DNA of 6,623 bases from Caulobacteraceae bacterium (GTDB lineage: Bacteria; Pseudomonadota; Alphaproteobacteria; Caulobacterales; Caulobacteraceae): the NCBI GenBank assembly GCA_028291305.1, contig JAQGII010000310.1:1-6623 (forward strand), in the 5' to 3' direction. Positions 5,746-6,623 of the stretch are shown here, piece after piece. Position 1 is the stretch's first letter. Each line of letters opens with the position of its first letter. Made by a program: the position numbers and the translations under genes. The notes beneath the pieces are model-generated. The model saw only the letters and a list, made by a program, of their open reading frames with translations. It ran no database searches and had not been told where the DNA came from.

Positions 5746-6234
5746 CTATGGCGCCGCCTCGATCCGGCGCCTGATCTCCGGGTCCCGCTCCAGGCTCCGG
5801 ACCAGCACCGCCTGCACGAACAGGATGCCGATGCCCGCGGCATAGCCGGAGAATACCCCGGCCGGATAGCGGCCGCCCTTGGCCACGCCGGCGATCTGCA
5901 GGTAGATGAACACCGCTGCGAAGGCGAGCAGGCCGAGCCCCGAGATGATCGAGCCGGGCGTCTGGCCGAAGCCGGCGTTGAAGCTCATCCAGACGTAGCG
6001 GCGCAGCTGGCGCCTCAGGCCGCCGATCGCCACTGGCAGCAGCACGACCAGGGACAGGAAAATCAGCGGGGCGGCCAGGGTGAAGATCAGCTTAGTCTGG
6101 TTGGGCCCAGGCAGCACGCGCCAGGCGTGGATTACCGCGCCGGCATAGATCAGACTGGCGAACAGGCAGGCGCAGTCCTGCATCCTGCGGAAGTTGCGCC
6201 AGGCTGGCGTATGGACCGGTGTCGGGTTTCTCAT
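5746..6234 (-). CDS. Four-helix integral membrane protein of unknown function
   Basis: The product is 162 residues long and I do not recognise the family. Four hydrophobic segments are visible at about 21-40, 48-70, 95-117 and 125-147, separated by short polar loops. The loop after helix two is strongly basic (GGLRRQLRRY, 71-80), which by the positive-inside rule places it in the cytoplasm together with both termini. The N-terminus (ARG at 2, 13, 16, 17) and the C-terminus (RSLERDPEIRRRIEAAP) are also basic or charged. Two cysteines (21 and 23) sit at the start of helix one but do not form a lipobox. The ATG at 6232-6234 has only a weak ribosome binding site (GGATCGGG directly upstream). An ATG at codon 18 is an alternative but would leave just two residues before the first helix. 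It follows apt by 48 bases on the same strand, with a possible terminator between them. Confidence 0.8.
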   Translation of the reverse strand: MRNPTPVHTPAWRNFRRMQDCACLFASLIYAGAVIHAWRVLPGPNQTKLIFTLAAPLIFLSLVVLLPVAIGGLRRQLRRYVWMSFNAGFGQTPGSIISGLGLLAFAAVFIYLQIAGVAKGGRYPAGVFSGYAAGIGILFVQAVLVRSLERDPEIRRRIEAAP

Positions 6235-6265
6235 CCCGATCCAGATAGGGCCGGTCTGCAGCGAT

Positions 6266-6294
6266 AAAAGGGCGCCCGGCGGTCAGTGGCCGGG
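6266..6294 (-). terminator. Possible terminator overlapping the end of apt
   Basis: Read on the minus strand, CCCGGC (6294-6289) pairs perfectly with GCCGGG (6280-6275) around an 8-base loop that contains the apt stop codon. CGCCC and then TTTT (6269-6266) follow. The five-base gap between stem and T-run makes it a moderate candidate. If active, it would separate apt from the membrane protein gene. Confidence 0.4.
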
Positions 6295-6623
6295 GAAGGC
6301 CACCAGGCTCGAGACCGGGACGCCGGTCTGCGCCAGCTTCACCGCGCCGCCCAGGTCGGGCAGGTCGATGACGAAGCCGGCCGCGATGACATTGGCGCCG
6401 CCGCGCCGCAACAGGTCCACCGCCGCCAGGGCCGTCCCGCCGGTGGCGATCAGGTCGTCGATCAGCATGGTGCGTTCGCCGTCGATCAGGGCGTCGCGGT
6501 GCATCTCCATGGCGTCCACGCCGTACTCCAGGGCGTATTCGACGGCGTAGGTTTCGCCGGGCAGCTTGCCGCGCTTCCTGAGGGGGACGAAGCCGGCCTT
6601 GAGCTGGTGCGCCACCGCGCCGC
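6283..6623 (-). CDS. apt: Adenine phosphoribosyltransferase, C-terminal part (5' end beyond window)
   Basis: Apt makes AMP from adenine and PRPP, salvaging the base in the cytoplasm. The frame is open from the right edge to the TGA at 6285-6283, showing the last 112 residues of a protein normally about 170-180 long. The PRPP-binding motif [12 protein letters not shown] (6468-6433), with its two aspartates and ATGGT loop, is typical of type I phosphoribosyltransferases. Upstream of it, [21 protein letters not shown] matches the Apt-specific segment (normally GFVPVRKPGKLP) that distinguishes it from other members. The C-terminus follows the usual pattern [18 protein letters not shown] then a short tail. 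The GTG at 6615-6613 is an internal valine; the true start lies outside. The missing part would carry the adenine-binding and N-terminal regions. Confidence 0.95.
   Translation of the reverse strand, partial: GAVAHQLKAGFVPLRKRGKLPGETYAVEYALEYGVDAMEMHRDALIDGERTMLIDDLIATGGTALAAVDLLRRGGANVIAAGFVIDLPDLGGAVKLAQTGVPVSSLVAFPGH

Noticed and set aside
5386..6267. Plus-strand open frame of 293 codons spanning the hydrolase end, the repeat and the membrane gene
   Set aside because: It overlaps the catalytic part of the hydrolase in another frame and runs antisense to the membrane protein. It is Arg/Pro-rich with no motif.

Overview
The window is a GC-rich chromosomal segment from an alphaproteobacterium, most likely of the Caulobacteraceae (Caulobacter/Phenylobacterium type). 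The reasons are the strong G/C bias at third codon positions, an alphaproteobacterial-type end of a CCA-adding enzyme, the long L25/Ctc form of RplY, and a GC-rich double-hairpin intergenic repeat at 5701-5742 of a kind that I recall as common in that group. The genus is an inference from sequence character, not the result of a search.

Layout. Six complete genes and one partial gene run rightwards, then two genes run leftwards. (1) 1-296, the 3' end of a gene for a CCA tRNA nucleotidyltransferase. (2) 297-520, a gene-free stretch with two weak hairpins and a possible -10 box. (3) 521-1591, an uncharacterised lipoprotein with a proline-rich linker and a four-cysteine C-terminal region. (4) 1592-1727, a leader with two tandem hairpins, the second shaped like an intrinsic terminator, ending directly at the ribosome binding site of rplY. 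(5) 1728-2345 rplY, then 2385-3002 pth, then 3004-3747 a membrane-anchored TPR protein that starts one base after the pth stop; these three look like an operon. (6) 3849-4946 ychF, closed by a strong terminator at 4957-5005. (7) 5021-5689, a dienelactone hydrolase family protein. (8) On the minus strand, 6234-5746, a four-helix membrane protein of unknown role, preceded by the 3' part of apt (adenine phosphoribosyltransferase), which runs off the right edge.

How the genes fit together. Four of the recognised products act on tRNA or the ribosome: CCA addition to tRNA, L25 on 5S rRNA, Pth recycling peptidyl-tRNA, and the ribosome-associated ATPase YchF. The TPR protein, the lipoprotein and the minus-strand membrane protein have no clear function. 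The window is mostly ordinary housekeeping sequence and I see no defence system, mobile element or CRISPR array. The items most worth a second look are the tandem-hairpin leader of rplY, the translationally linked membrane TPR protein behind pth, the orphan lipoprotein, and the terminator placed immediately in front of the hydrolase gene.
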